Virus record (IMG/VR): IMGVR_UViG_3300014325_000028
Location: 1 to 38,650 of that record
Direction: 5' to 3' (one strand)
DNA from: a virus
Length of the DNA stretch: 38,650 nucleotides
Within the stretch, counting starts at the first letter, position 1. Every line of letters begins with the position of its first letter. The notes under the pieces are model-generated. The model was not told the origin of the DNA. It saw nothing but the letters and a program-made list of their open reading frames with translations, and did not search any database. Shown in pieces: positions 1 through 8,618 of this stretch. Position numbers and translations under genes: made by a program.

Positions 1-1
1 C

Positions 2-2965
2 GGGGGAGTTATTCAATACGGGGGAGTAAATTACAACCCGGGAGATACCTTTACGGGTTCTGGTGCAATAGGGCCTAATTACACAGCGGTTGCGGGTACG
101 CCTGTAGTTAACGCGTGTATAATTATAAGGAGGTACGTTTCTAATACTTCGACTGTAGTTGCTTCGGGTAGCTTAGTAGCTGGTACTTATTACATAGTAA
201 ACGGCAGCACGGGAGATAGCATTACCTACAACGCGGTAACTTACAATCCGGGCCAGTCGTTTTTAGCGGATACTACTACGGTTTATACTACTACTGGTGG
301 AGCTACGGTTACTTTAGCGAAGGTTAATAATAAAGTAATCCCTATAATGGATGATTACTTTGATTACCGGGGGATGGCTTCTACGCAGTACTTGAGGCAG
401 TACTGGACTAATGAGACGTATAGGTTTGCTATCTTGTTTTATGACAAAAAGGGAAACCCATACTTCGCCAGGTGGATAGGTGATCATGCAATTTGGTCGG
501 GAGGTGCGGCTACTCCAACTGGAATAACAAATAAGGGCGGCCTATTAATTCAAAGACCAACCAATTCATTCTCTTTAACATGCAACGGCATTACCGTTAG
601 CGGAATTACCATCCCCTCGAGTATAATAAACAACATAAGCGGGTTTAGTATCATGCGTGCCCCTAGGGACAAGCAGTACATGGCGCAGGGCGTGATAACT
701 CCTACAGTACCAGATGGGGCAAATATCAGGCCGATGGCCGTGGATGCATTGAAAAGAGATACGTACGCTAATTCTGCGGGAACGGGAGTTTTGGGAGTTT
801 ATAACTGGTATTCTCCGGACGCTTTATTTGCGTACCCCGACACAAATTTTATCAACTCTGGAAATATTTTAGAAGGAGAAAACTTTTTAACAATAAGCCC
901 ATACATTTCACACGGACTGGCAGAAGAAACTTATGCCAAGTGCTATCAACAGGCTGGAAATCCCTCAAATCCATTTCACATTCCTATCACCACATTTTCT
1001 AACATTAATCCACAAGGAAGTTATGGGAACATTTTGCCCGGACAGAGCTTTGAAAACGAACTTATAGAACCTAATGCTTACGGTGGCGCAGGGAGACAAG
1101 GTACGGGAAATAAGTGTGCTTTAATTCGAACGCAATATTCAATAAATTACCTTCCAGGCTCGCCGGGTGGGTATGACATATCTGGCCCAGTGGCTTTAGC
1201 AAATGAATTTACCGGCCTACCCATTGCGAACTACAAGATACAAAAAGGCACTCTTTACGGGGGGCAGAGCGCAGACGCTATAGCGGCTACCCCATTTATA
1301 TCTATAGGGCATTTTCAGGAAATAAACTCAACGATCCTAGCTTCATTACCCGTTGACGCAAATGGGAACTACGTTTTCAACGACATTGAGGTTTACGGCG
1401 GGGATTCGTTCGTGGGTATCGTTGACTACCAAAGGGTGATGTACAACGACACTTTGGGCCCTGGCTCGTGGAGCGGGGGTTTCTTTTTCCCTATCGAATC
1501 TAACGTTAACCACTACTTAAGGCAAGGTAGGCACATCACAAAAGACGGGGCGCAGAACCAAACAAACGGCGTGTGGTTTTCAAAAGGAGGCACTACTAAT
1601 TTAGAGGACTTCAATGTAAACATCGCCTACACCAGTGACGGGGATGTTTTTGAGTACCCCGCTTTGCCTTACAACTTCAACGAAGTAAACCGGTACCCCT
1701 TTAGAGTTCGGTGGGCGGGCCCCAAAATCTCAGGAGAAAGGTTCGACGCTTTCAGGAACTTTTTAGCCAATAACTACCGGGATTTGGACGGGCAAAGAGG
1801 CGAGATAAACAACCTTTACGCTAAGATGGATAAGGTGTTTTACTGGCAGAATCAGGCCGTTGGCTACCTGCCTATACTAGAGCGCCAAACCGTTACCGGA
1901 ACGCTGGGAGAAGCCACGCAATTAGGGGTAGGGGGAGTGATAGATAGGTTTGACGCTTACGACACTTATTTTGGCAACCAACACCAGTGTAGCTTAGTTT
2001 CTACCGAGTTCGGGTTTAGCTGGTTCGACATGCGAAGGAGGGCATGGATGATTATGAACATAGGAGGCCAAACGCAGGAAATAAGCGTGGCCAAAGGGCT
2101 ACATTCTTTCTTTAACTCGGCTTTCGACAACCAGACCTTTGACGGATCTATAATCTCAACCGACAAACCACTTATGGGCGTGGGTATTCACGGGGTGTAC
2201 GATGCGAAGTTTAAGACCACGCTAATGACCTTCAAGGACTTCGTGCTGCCGGCTTTTGACGATCCCAACCCGTATGTTAATTACGATTTCACGGTAGGGT
2301 ATAACCACGTAAGGGATGCAATAGTAGGGTTCTTCCCGGGAATGACTCCTGCAATATGGCACCAGCACAACTACCAGTTAATTTCAGCAAAGGATGCCAA
2401 CGGAAAGGCTATAAGGTTCAACAAAACCTACAACGTAGGTGACGAGGTTCCTGTTAATAACACGGAGTACGTCAATATTGAAACCTTTACTACGCATAAC
2501 CCCGTTCAACCTTTCGAGAAGCCAGATGCGCCGGGGTCACTTCTTTGGGCCAAGACCTACGCGAACAACGAGGTTTACATGAACTGGACTGGGGATGTTT
2601 GCAAGCATTACGGAAGGGTGTACCCTCATTCACTAGATATCATTGTTAACCCTACAATGCAGGAAATGTTCACGGTTTACACGATGCAGGTAAAGTCTTC
2701 GCTAGACCAAAACTTCGACTCGGTTACTTACTCAACCGATACCGATACCGCTACTGATAGGAACCTTAACAAGAAAACTAGGTTTTATAGAGTTCGGGAC
2801 GCTGTTTGGGAAAACAACACGCCGATAGGAAAAAGAGGGAGGCTAGTTGATTTTTACCTCAAGATCAGCTTTAACCTGAATAATTTCTTAACGAACCCTA
2901 CTGTAAGCAAGAACCTGGAAAAGGTAACGGTATTCGTTAATTCAATGTTTGGGGCGAAGTACTAA
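2..2965 (+). CDS. Large virion (tail/appendage) protein, 5' end outside window
   Basis: The frame is open from base 2 to the stop at 2965 (987 codons visible), so the gene starts before the window. The ATG at 347 is internal: the same frame upstream encodes two copies of a motif, YGGVNYNPGDTF and YNAVTYNPGQSF, each followed by a Thr/Val-rich beta segment. Motifs of this kind occur in structural proteins of Bacteroidota phages. The rest is rich in Asn, Gly, Tyr and Phe with no enzyme motif, signal peptide or membrane segment, which suits a beta-rich virion component. Its 3' end overlaps the convergent gene at 2937 by 29 bp. I infer a tail or receptor-interacting protein; the exact role is not recognisable. 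Confidence 0.75.
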   Translation, partial: GGVIQYGGVNYNPGDTFTGSGAIGPNYTAVAGTPVVNACIIIRRYVSNTSTVVASGSLVAGTYYIVNGSTGDSITYNAVTYNPGQSFLADTTTVYTTTGGATVTLAKVNNKVIPIMDDYFDYRGMASTQYLRQYWTNETYRFAILFYDKKGNPYFARWIGDHAIWSGGAATPTGITNKGGLLIQRPTNSFSLTCNGITVSGITIPSSIINNISGFSIMRAPRDKQYMAQGVITPTVPDGANIRPMAVDALKRDTYANSAGTGVLGVYNWYSPDALFAYPDTNFINSGNILEGENFLTISPYISHGLAEETYAKCYQQAGNPSNPFHIPITTFSNINPQGSYGNILPGQSFENELIEPNAYGGAGRQGTGNKCALIRTQYSINYLPGSPGGYDISGPVALANEFTGLPIANYKIQKGTLYGGQSADAIAATPFISIGHFQEINSTILASLPVDANGNYVFNDIEVYGGDSFVGIVDYQRVMYNDTLGPGSWSGGFFFPIESNVNHYLRQGRHITKDGAQNQTNGVWFSKGGTTNLEDFNVNIAYTSDGDVFEYPALPYNFNEVNRYPFRVRWAGPKISGERFDAFRNFLANNYRDLDGQRGEINNLYAKMDKVFYWQNQAVGYLPILERQTVTGTLGEATQLGVGGVIDRFDAYDTYFGNQHQCSLVSTEFGFSWFDMRRRAWMIMNIGGQTQEISVAKGLHSFFNSAFDNQTFDGSIISTDKPLMGVGIHGVYDAKFKTTLMTFKDFVLPAFDDPNPYVNYDFTVGYNHVRDAIVGFFPGMTPAIWHQHNYQLISAKDANGKAIRFNKTYNVGDEVPVNNTEYVNIETFTTHNPVQPFEKPDAPGSLLWAKTYANNEVYMNWTGDVCKHYGRVYPHSLDIIVNPTMQEMFTVYTMQVKSSLDQNFDSVTYSTDTDTATDRNLNKKTRFYRVRDAVWENNTPIGKRGRLVDFYLKISFNLNNFLTNPTVSKNLEKVTVFVNSMFGAKY

Positions 2966-3167
2966 CGAAAGTAGTATCGTGTAAAAGTTCTCCCCAAAAG
3001 GTGTTGTAGTCTTTCTCGGATAACTCGCAGATAGAGAGGATAACCACATCTTTAGCAGCTTTTTGTTTTTCTACTATTTGTCTGAGTTCGTATAAGGATG
3101 GAAAGTCTTCTCTTTGGCAGCCAAAGTTAGCGTTGTGAAGAGCGGTTTTCTCCACATCAAACTCCAT
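2937..3167 (-). CDS. Hypothetical protein, last gene of the small-gene cassette
   Basis: This 76-codon frame starts at ATG 3167 and ends inside the 3' end of the convergent virion gene (29 bp overlap). The product is acidic and soluble, with a Lys/Glu-rich helix in the middle and no recognised domain. A 57-bp gap separates it from the preceding gene (3225-3482); the gap contains only a weak GAGG/CCTC inverted repeat. Codon use looks normal and it is the only sensible frame here. Function unknown. Confidence 0.55.
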   Translation of the reverse strand: MEFDVEKTALHNANFGCQREDFPSLYELRQIVEKQKAAKDVVILSICELSEKDYNTFWGELLHDTTFVSTSPQTLN

Positions 3168-3224
3168 GTATTTTTATTGAACCCACACTAGGTAAGAGGC
3201 TCCAAAAACAAAGTTCCTCATAGG

Positions 3225-3482
3225 CTAGAATTTAATTTCTTCCAACTTGCCTTTGGCGTACTTCATAGCCTCTTCCATCTCAACTTCTGTAAAAGGCTCT
3301 CCTGGGAAGTACTGCGGTAACCCATAAGCTGTGTTGGGGTCTTTTGCCATTCTGTACTCGATAGTTACCCCTATTTCCTTGTCTGCTATATTTAGCTTGG
3401 GGTCGTGGTTTTTAATCTCTATTTCTACCTCCACTCCTTCAGAGTCGGTGGCTACATCAATCAGGTTTTTGGGTGTTTGCAT
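3225..3482 (-). CDS. Hypothetical acidic protein
   Basis: An 85-residue acidic protein with alternating hydrophobic and charged stretches (VEVEIEIKNHD, then IGVTIEYRM) that predict a small beta-sheet, and a C-terminal helix starting near EVEMEEAMKYAK. Its start overlaps the end of the preceding gene by 26 bp, as in the other tightly packed genes of this minus-strand cassette. The plus-strand frame across the same bases (3331-3561) is low complexity and looks like a shadow. Function unknown. Confidence 0.7.
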   Translation of the reverse strand: MQTPKNLIDVATDSEGVEVEIEIKNHDPKLNIADKEIGVTIEYRMAKDPNTAYGLPQYFPGEPFTEVEMEEAMKYAKGKLEEIKF

Positions 3483-3699
3483 GTTGAAGTTGTTTTTTTA
3501 TTTGGTGAACGAATCCTTGAAAAAATCGGTCTTGCACATCATCCGGCAGGTTAAAGTATGACTGCATGAATGATTTGTACAAAACGTCTTTTTGAGCATC
3601 GGTAAGCTCTGATTCTTTTATGGATAGGTACTTTCTTTTCTTGCCCGTGGGGCCGTCCTGTACCACGAATTTGTATCGGCGTTCTTTAGTATTATTCAT
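3457..3699 (-). CDS. Small basic hypothetical protein
   Basis: An 80-residue protein with a basic N-terminal half (ERRYKFV, GKKRKYL) and a helical C-terminal half. Its ATG at 3699 overlaps the upstream gene's stop in a 4-bp ATGA junction, which suggests translational coupling. No domain is recognised. The basic N-terminus could bind nucleic acid, but nothing more specific can be shown. Confidence 0.7.
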   Translation of the reverse strand: MNNTKERRYKFVVQDGPTGKKRKYLSIKESELTDAQKDVLYKSFMQSYFNLPDDVQDRFFQGFVHQIKKQLQHANTQKPD

Positions 3700-4190
3700 C
3701 TAGATATAAGTTGTAGAATGTTTTTAAGTTCTGATTTGTTATAAATTTTTCCATCAAAGTATATTATCCATCCATCCCATTTACCGGAACCATCACGTAT
3801 CTTATTTTTACCCTTTATTGTTACTTTGCTATTAATAGGAGTATGAAATATAGATATTAAGCCCTTAGTTCCTAATAACCCTTCATATTCCTGCTGACCG
3901 CCAACGCTTAATTTTCCACCTTCATGGGAATAGCCCAAGCTTTCGATACCTTCTCGGTCTAGGTATTTTACCCTTATTCCGCAAAGCCCATTGGCAGCAT
4001 TTTTCCCGTTTAATGCCCGATCAATATATGGAATATCACCAACGCATACAGTATGTAATTTCCATTCAGCTCGCTCATATTCTACCGATGTTTTTACGGT
4101 TCCATCCATGAACGATTGTTTCGCTTCGTATTCAAACCCTACGTGAAACTCTGATATATCGGGAGTGTAGTATTTTGGCTGGTCGGTCAT
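3696..4190 (-). CDS. Conserved phage-type hypothetical protein (YTPDISEFHVGFEYE)
   Basis: A 164-residue protein that opens with YYTPDISEFHVGFEYE. I recognise this N-terminal pattern as common in small proteins of unknown function in Bacteroidota phages and prophages. It has alternating beta strands and several Gly turns, no signal peptide and no membrane segment. It is joined to both neighbours by 4-bp overlaps (3696-3699 and 4187-4190), so it sits mid-operon. No catalytic motif is visible. Confidence 0.8.
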   Translation of the reverse strand: MTDQPKYYTPDISEFHVGFEYEAKQSFMDGTVKTSVEYERAEWKLHTVCVGDIPYIDRALNGKNAANGLCGIRVKYLDREGIESLGYSHEGGKLSVGGQQEYEGLLGTKGLISIFHTPINSKVTIKGKNKIRDGSGKWDGWIIYFDGKIYNKSELKNILQLISR

Positions 4191-4399
4191 ATAGATTTAT
4201 TTAATAAGATGTTTCTTTCTCCTAAAGCTTCGTAGCTAAAATACTTTAGAAAATTATCCATCATAAAATGGCAATTAGTAGCGCCTCCTTTTGATCTATC
4301 GAGTTTCATGGCGTTGTCCATGGCAATCCCTGCCGCCAAAGCCTTTTTTAGCTTGGGGTCGTTAGCATAAGCTATTCTTGCCATCTCCTCGTAATTCAT
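4187..4399 (-). CDS. Small hypothetical protein
   Basis: A 70-residue, mostly helical protein (Ala-rich KKALAAGIAMDNAMKL in the N-terminal half). It overlaps both neighbours by 4 bp. One short stretch contains Asn-Cys-His-Phe-Met-Met but no metal site can be argued. Function unknown; the packing of the cassette is the main support for its being a gene. Confidence 0.65.
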   Translation of the reverse strand: MNYEEMARIAYANDPKLKKALAAGIAMDNAMKLDRSKGGATNCHFMMDNFLKYFSYEALGERNILLNKSI

Positions 4400-4617
4400 C
4401 CTTGTGTGTTTGTGGGGTTAAGGGCTTCTGTCGCTATGTGCCAGCATCTGTTTAATGCATATTTATAATCTTCTCCTGGATGCTCTAATTTCATGTGGCA
4501 TATTTTATCGAGAGCCTCCCTTAGGCTTTTGATCTCGTAGTCCTTGTCAGAAATTTCTCTTTGCAGGCGCAGGATGGTATTAACCACCTTTTCGGACTCT
4601 TCTTCTTTGTTTCCCAT
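4396..4617 (-). CDS. Small coiled-coil protein
   Basis: A 73-residue protein whose first half is strongly charged with heptad-like hydrophobic spacing (VVNTILRLQREISDKDYEI, then LREALDKI), predicting a coiled coil. The second half contains a short Cys/His-containing segment (CHMKLEHPGED, CWHIA) without a clear zinc-site spacing. It overlaps the next gene by 4 bp and lies 2 bp after the previous one. Function unknown; oligomerisation is likely. Confidence 0.7.
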   Translation of the reverse strand: MGNKEEESEKVVNTILRLQREISDKDYEIKSLREALDKICHMKLEHPGEDYKYALNRCWHIATEALNPTNTQG

Positions 4618-4619
4618 GC

Positions 4620-4901
4620 TTATGTGGTTTTGATAAATATTTCGTACAATTCTTCGATTGAGTGTTTTCTGTTTTGCTGTTCAGAGAGGGGTTTAATAAG
4701 TAAGCCTAAATAGTACTCCTTATCAATAACCCTTACGTTGTCTAAAAACCATTTTGTAAATTTAATGGCTTCACTTTTCGACTCTTTCTCATTTTGTTCG
4801 TGGATCAGGCCAGAGAGGGCTGCGGTAATGCCATTTTCCTCGAAAGCAATGTCTCTAAGTATTTCACTAGCCTTTAAAGGCTTTTTGTTTTCTTCTTTCA
4901 T
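4620..4901 (-). CDS. Small hypothetical helical protein
   Basis: A 93-residue, Lys/Glu-rich, mainly helical protein. The N-terminal ASEILRDIAFEENGI and the C-terminal SIEELYEIFIKTT look amphipathic. There is no signal, membrane segment or known motif. Its ATG at 4901 overlaps the stop of the HTH-like gene upstream by 4 bp, so the two are probably translated together. Confidence 0.7.
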   Translation of the reverse strand: MKEENKKPLKASEILRDIAFEENGITAALSGLIHEQNEKESKSEAIKFTKWFLDNVRVIDKEYYLGLLIKPLSEQQNRKHSIEELYEIFIKTT

Positions 4902-5236
4902 AATCCAAATGTTTGTTTTGTTATCTCAGCCCACCTAGCGGCGTTCTTCTTACTATAAGGAGTGAGTTTATACTTAATGATATCCCCATCCAAATAGGGT
5001 CTGCCGGCATTGATATTTATATTTATTCCGTACATGGAGCAAATGAAAAGTATCTGCACCTCTGTTAATCCGTACTTCTTTGTTTTATTCAGGTAATTAC
5101 TTAGCTGCGGCTTGAAGATGGTAAAGCCGAGTTCGCTAGCATCATTTATAACCTGGGCCTGCGTAGCGCCCATTTCAGCCATGCGCTCTGTTATTGCCTT
5201 ATGAATAGTTGAAGAGGATCGGATTAAAGAGTTCAT
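4898..5236 (-). CDS. Probable HTH DNA-binding protein
   Basis: A 112-residue protein. Residues about 10-60 (TIHKAITERMAEMGATQAQV, then SELGFTIFKPQLSNYLN) follow a lambda-repressor-like helix-turn-helix plan: a first helix, a Thr-Gln-Ala-Gln turn, and a recognition-like helix ending at QLSNYLN. The C-terminal part is basic and may add DNA contacts or dimerisation. It is the second gene behind the promoter at 5831-5862, directly after the exported protein and overlapping it by 4 bp. It may regulate this cassette or the palindromic sites described below; both are inference. Confidence 0.65.
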   Translation of the reverse strand: MNSLIRSSSTIHKAITERMAEMGATQAQVINDASELGFTIFKPQLSNYLNKTKKYGLTEVQILFICSMYGINININAGRPYLDGDIIKYKLTPYSKKNAARWAEITKQTFGL

Positions 5237-5811
5237 TCACTAGAATTGTTAAAATCTTCTTGTAGAGAAATTTTCTCTGCGAAATAATTCACTTTGCTAA
5301 AGTAGTCGGTTGAGTTTCTGGGCTGATTGGGTACAACTGTTTTCCCATCTACGGTAACTTCAATTTCTTTTGTGCCGCAAAACGCAGATATTTCAGTTCC
5401 AGAAAAAACAACCCATGTGAAATTCCCCTTTTTATCGTAAACTGGCTTTTTAATAGAGTTCAATACGTAAGACATAGAATCCTCTCTCATTTCCTTGCAG
5501 GCTACGTTAGTTATTTTGAGAACGAAATTTTTTCCTTTTAGATTTATGTCGGGAATAGAAGCCCCAACGCCAACCATAGTGATGCCCCCATGTTTCTCAT
5601 TTCTGTAATAAGGGATGAAGTAAATAGGATACAAAGAAATCTCTTGCGACATATTATAGGTGCACACTAGCGGGGAAACCATTATGTTATACCCTTCTTC
5701 TGAAATACCTACGGTATCTATAATTTTGAAATCCTCGTTGTAATAGGTGGGCTGTACAATTTGTCCAAAAGATGCAGTTGCGCATAGCAACATTAAAAGG
5801 ATTGTTTTCAT
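5233..5811 (-). CDS. Exported hypothetical protein (signal peptide), first gene of cassette
   Basis: A 192-residue protein with a clear Sec signal peptide: MKT, a hydrophobic core, then ATASFG before QIVQP, so signal peptidase I cleavage around residue 16 is expected. There is no Cys at the cleavage point, so it is not a lipoprotein. The mature part is beta-rich with three Cys residues and no enzyme motif. It is the promoter-proximal gene of the minus-strand cassette. A phage gene for a periplasmic or secreted protein suggests host-envelope modification or superinfection exclusion, but this is inference from location only. Confidence 0.75.
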   Translation of the reverse strand: MKTILLMLLCATASFGQIVQPTYYNEDFKIIDTVGISEEGYNIMVSPLVCTYNMSQEISLYPIYFIPYYRNEKHGGITMVGVGASIPDINLKGKNFVLKITNVACKEMREDSMSYVLNSIKKPVYDKKGNFTWVVFSGTEISAFCGTKEIEVTVDGKTVVPNQPRNSTDYFSKVNYFAEKISLQEDFNNSSE

Positions 5812-5830
5812 ACGAATTTGTTTTATGATT

Positions 5831-5862
5831 CAAAGTTAGTAAAATTAATAACTAGTTCCAAA
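5831..5862 (-). promoter_or_regulatory. Bacteroidota-type promoter for the 5811-2937 cassette
   Basis: Reading the minus strand, TTTG (5862-5859) is followed by 20 nt and TAACTTTG (5838-5831), an exact match to the TTTG/TAnnTTTG promoter of Bacteroidota. The -33 element lies inside the palindrome at 5856-5873. The start codon at 5811 lies 19 nt past the -7 box. Confidence 0.75.
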
Positions 5863-5873
5863 CTTTTTTGTAA
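5856..5873. promoter_or_regulatory. Late-control palindrome, copy 1
   Basis: TTCCAAA, 4 nt, TTTGTAA: one base from a perfect inverted repeat of consensus TTACAAA-N4-TTTGTAA. It sits between the divergent cassette (start 5811) and the virion gene (start 5914). Its left half supplies the -33 of the minus promoter. The same 18-bp element recurs at 10989, 18883 and 20803, each at a promoter region of virion genes. Confidence 0.7.
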
Positions 5874-5885
5874 CTATTTTTTGCT

Positions 5886-5910
5886 TACCTTTGTGTCTCT
5901 AACCCCTCAC
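5886..5910 (+). promoter_or_regulatory. Late promoter -7 box and ACCCCTC leader
   Basis: TACCTTTG at 5886-5893 matches TAnnTTTG. No TTTG lies at the usual 19-21 nt upstream; the nearest, the right half of the palindrome, is only 15 nt away, which hints at activator dependence. The transcript would begin close to CTAACCCCTC (5899-5908), a leader shared with other late genes. This promoter fixes the downstream start at 5914 rather than the longer frame from 5818. Confidence 0.6.
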
Positions 5911-5913
5911 AGA

Positions 5914-8367
5914 ATGCGCCAGTATAAAGTAAAAAACGCCGTCAACCCCATTGACAACTCCACTCTTTTCTACACCGTTGGCACTCAGCCATTGAGCCAG
6001 AAAGATCGATTGCAATTAGGGTATAAGCACTTGGGTAACGGCGTTTATCAAAATCTGAACTACAACCCCGAAGATAAGGCTGATTACCAATACGCTTCTT
6101 ATAAGTCTATTCCAAAGAACCACCCTCAATACGACCCCAAGGTAGGCACTGCCTACGGGTTTTACAAAGTCAATGACCCGAACGCCCCTATAAATAACGC
6201 TCCTATGGAGCAAAAATTGCCTGATACGCAAAAAGAATCTGCGCCTATTCAGATAGAAACAAAACCTGTGCAAAACCAGCCTAAGCGGGTTTACACAGGC
6301 CAGTACAAAGGGGCGGACGGTCAAACCATACAAACCTATCAATACCCAGGCGGAACCACTAAGCACTTAGACCCTAATGGCAATCCGATAATTTCCTATA
6401 AAAAAGGAGGATTAGTGGCAAAATACGCTGATGGTGGGTGGGTTGATGCTAACGGGAATCCGGTTACGGATCCAAATATTTTGGGCTACTCGGATACTGA
6501 TAAGGCCGCAATGGGCCTAACCCGTTCTACTCCCAAACCAGGATTAGCGGGTAAATTCGGGCAAACTGGCTTGTACTCTTTAGCTGGAAATACCGCAGGT
6601 TCAATAGTTCAAAATTCAATCAATAATAAAAAAGGCGGTGAATCGATTTCCGGCGACATGGCTGGCGGTGCGCTACGAGGTTTAGGAACTGGCGCACAGA
6701 TTGGCTCTCAATTTGGCCCCGAGGGTACTGCCATCGGCGCGGGAGTTGGGTTAGTCTCTGGATTAGCTAAAGGGTATTTTACAGGCAAGAACGACAGAAA
6801 TGCAAGAGTAAAAGAAGGCTCTGGAATGGCGCAACAAGACGCTATTTCAAACATCAACAATCCTTACGCACTAAATAAAACATACAACTCTACCGATACT
6901 AACACGAACGATTATAAGTCGAAATATGGTATAACCGGCTTCAAAAAAGGCGGCTTGGTAGAAATGTGCAAAGACGGTGGCTACATAAAAGGGGGGAAAA
7001 TTGAAGGTAAAGGAACCTCGACTTCTGATAGCATTAAAGCTAAAGTGAAAGAAAAGTCATTTGTTGTTCCTGAAAAGAACGCCCATATTGCCGAAGAGGT
7101 TAGAGAAGAGGTTTTAGAAGAGAGTCCCAAAAAGAAAGCGGGCTTAAAGCAAAAAGGAGGCGAAGAGGTTAAGTTGTCAAATGGCGAACATCTTTTTACT
7201 CCTGAGGAGGTAGAAAAAATAGAATCTGAATTGGGAGAAGGGTTTTTAGAATCGCTGGCCCCAGATTCAGAAACGGCCGAAGGAAAAGCTAACGGAGGTT
7301 TAACTTCAGCAAAGGCAAAAGAAATACTAAAGGACGGTTCGGCTAACGGGAAGAAGCTCACGGACAAACAACGCCGATACATGGGATGGGTGGCCGGGGG
7401 CAAAAAAATGGCAGATGGTGGAGAGGTGCAAGATGATGGGCAAGAGCCCGACGAATATGAAAAACACCGACCTGCGTATAAAAAAGACGCAGAAATAACT
7501 AAGCTAATAAATAAATATGTAAAGCAAGGTAAACCTTATCAAGCGGCAAAATATTTAGCAGAAACAGAGTATAAGGGGGGCGCCAAATCTACCCCTACAG
7601 GAACTGGATTGGTCAACAAGTTCAAAAAACCCCAGGGACAAACTCTGGTAGAAAAACTAAAGTTTGATCCCTATAAACTTCTTGACGGAAATATCGGGGA
7701 TGATGTTGTTGTGCCCGAAGAAAAAAGGCAACAGGATACAGCAACGGCGCCTGTTGGCACCCGAAACGAAACCACGAATCCCAGCAATCAAAATTCGCCA
7801 ACTCCTGGGCTTACGAATAAGGCTAAAAGAGAATTGGGTCTAGCGGATGTTCTAGGTTACGGACAAGCGGCTTTAGGAACCGGATTGCTTCTTAATCAGA
7901 AACGACCAGTTTATGAGCCCACAAACGAGTTCAAAAGCCAACTTGCCAAAAGCATTGCATCATCAGCATACGGATACACGCCCGAACAAAAGTCCTACCT
8001 AAACAACCAGCTCACAGAGGCAAGGAATGGGGCTTTGGCAAACGTATACAACGTTGCCGGGGGTAACGGCGGAGTAGCGCTTAACAACGCAAGGGCGGTC
8101 TTTAACGATTCGTACAATAACAGGCTGAAAACTGCTAGCGACGACGAATCTTTAAGAATGAACAAAATGGGTCTGGCTAACTCAATGGCAGCACAAAACG
8201 AAAATATCCACAGGCAGATATTTGAAGATAAAATGGGGGGCTTTCAACAGAACATGGGCACAGGAAGTCAATTATTGAGTTCAGCAGTAGAAAATATCTT
8301 AGGGGCTGATAGGTACAAGCAGTACAAGAACGCTCAAAAGGATATCGATAGGTACAACCTATACTAG
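5914..8367 (+). CDS. Virion protein with phage-structural Gly/Lys motifs
   Basis: I start this 817-residue protein at ATG 5914, because the longer frame from 5818 would run through the promoter. Three motifs typical of phage structural proteins are visible: KKGGLVAKYADGGW (about residue 163), GKGTSTSDSIKAKV followed by SFVVPEKNA (about 360-390), and TSAKAKEILKDG with GKKLTDKQRRYMG (about 464-490). Versions of these occur in head, internal or tail proteins of podovirus-like phages. The C-terminal third is Asn/Ala-rich and helical (SQLAKSIASSAYGYTPEQ). No enzyme motif is seen. An internal or ejected virion protein is the likeliest role. It ends 4 bp inside the convergent gene at 8364. Confidence 0.8.
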   Translation: MRQYKVKNAVNPIDNSTLFYTVGTQPLSQKDRLQLGYKHLGNGVYQNLNYNPEDKADYQYASYKSIPKNHPQYDPKVGTAYGFYKVNDPNAPINNAPMEQKLPDTQKESAPIQIETKPVQNQPKRVYTGQYKGADGQTIQTYQYPGGTTKHLDPNGNPIISYKKGGLVAKYADGGWVDANGNPVTDPNILGYSDTDKAAMGLTRSTPKPGLAGKFGQTGLYSLAGNTAGSIVQNSINNKKGGESISGDMAGGALRGLGTGAQIGSQFGPEGTAIGAGVGLVSGLAKGYFTGKNDRNARVKEGSGMAQQDAISNINNPYALNKTYNSTDTNTNDYKSKYGITGFKKGGLVEMCKDGGYIKGGKIEGKGTSTSDSIKAKVKEKSFVVPEKNAHIAEEVREEVLEESPKKKAGLKQKGGEEVKLSNGEHLFTPEEVEKIESELGEGFLESLAPDSETAEGKANGGLTSAKAKEILKDGSANGKKLTDKQRRYMGWVAGGKKMADGGEVQDDGQEPDEYEKHRPAYKKDAEITKLINKYVKQGKPYQAAKYLAETEYKGGAKSTPTGTGLVNKFKKPQGQTLVEKLKFDPYKLLDGNIGDDVVVPEEKRQQDTATAPVGTRNETTNPSNQNSPTPGLTNKAKRELGLADVLGYGQAALGTGLLLNQKRPVYEPTNEFKSQLAKSIASSAYGYTPEQKSYLNNQLTEARNGALANVYNVAGGNGGVALNNARAVFNDSYNNRLKTASDDESLRMNKMGLANSMAAQNENIHRQIFEDKMGGFQQNMGTGSQLLSSAVENILGADRYKQYKNAQKDIDRYNLY

Positions 8368-8618
8368 GCGCAGCGTTTATTTACTATGTGGCTGCTTATC
8401 TGAAAAACCTCTGAGATTTGGTTTGCGGTTAGGCAGTTATCTCCATCCACATCATAGCAATCCAGTATTGAAACTAATTCCGTCGCCAGGATTAAATTAT
8501 CCCAACATGATTCACATTCATCCTCGCCATACTGTTCTTTTGCGCTCATAGAAAGAGCCCAATTAGCGCAGTAATTCTTAAGGGTAAGCGACCAGTATGT
8601 AATAGAATCAGCCAGCAT
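8364..8618 (-). CDS. Small hypothetical protein, end of collagen-like operon
   Basis: An 84-residue protein with six Cys residues (including CESCW and an internal DCYDVDGDNC segment). The latter resembles an Asp-rich calcium-binding loop (DVDGDN) followed by a helix, but only one such loop is present. Its ATG overlaps the stop of the upstream decoration protein (TAATG), so it is translationally coupled to it. It ends 4 bp inside the convergent virion gene. Role unknown; the context suggests a virion or assembly factor. Confidence 0.65.
   Translation of the reverse strand: MLADSITYWSLTLKNYCANWALSMSAKEQYGEDECESCWDNLILATELVSILDCYDVDGDNCLTANQISEVFQISSHIVNKRCA

Noticed and set aside
6981-7403. 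140-codon minus frame
   Set aside because: Pro/Ser/Phe-rich antisense shadow of the virion gene.
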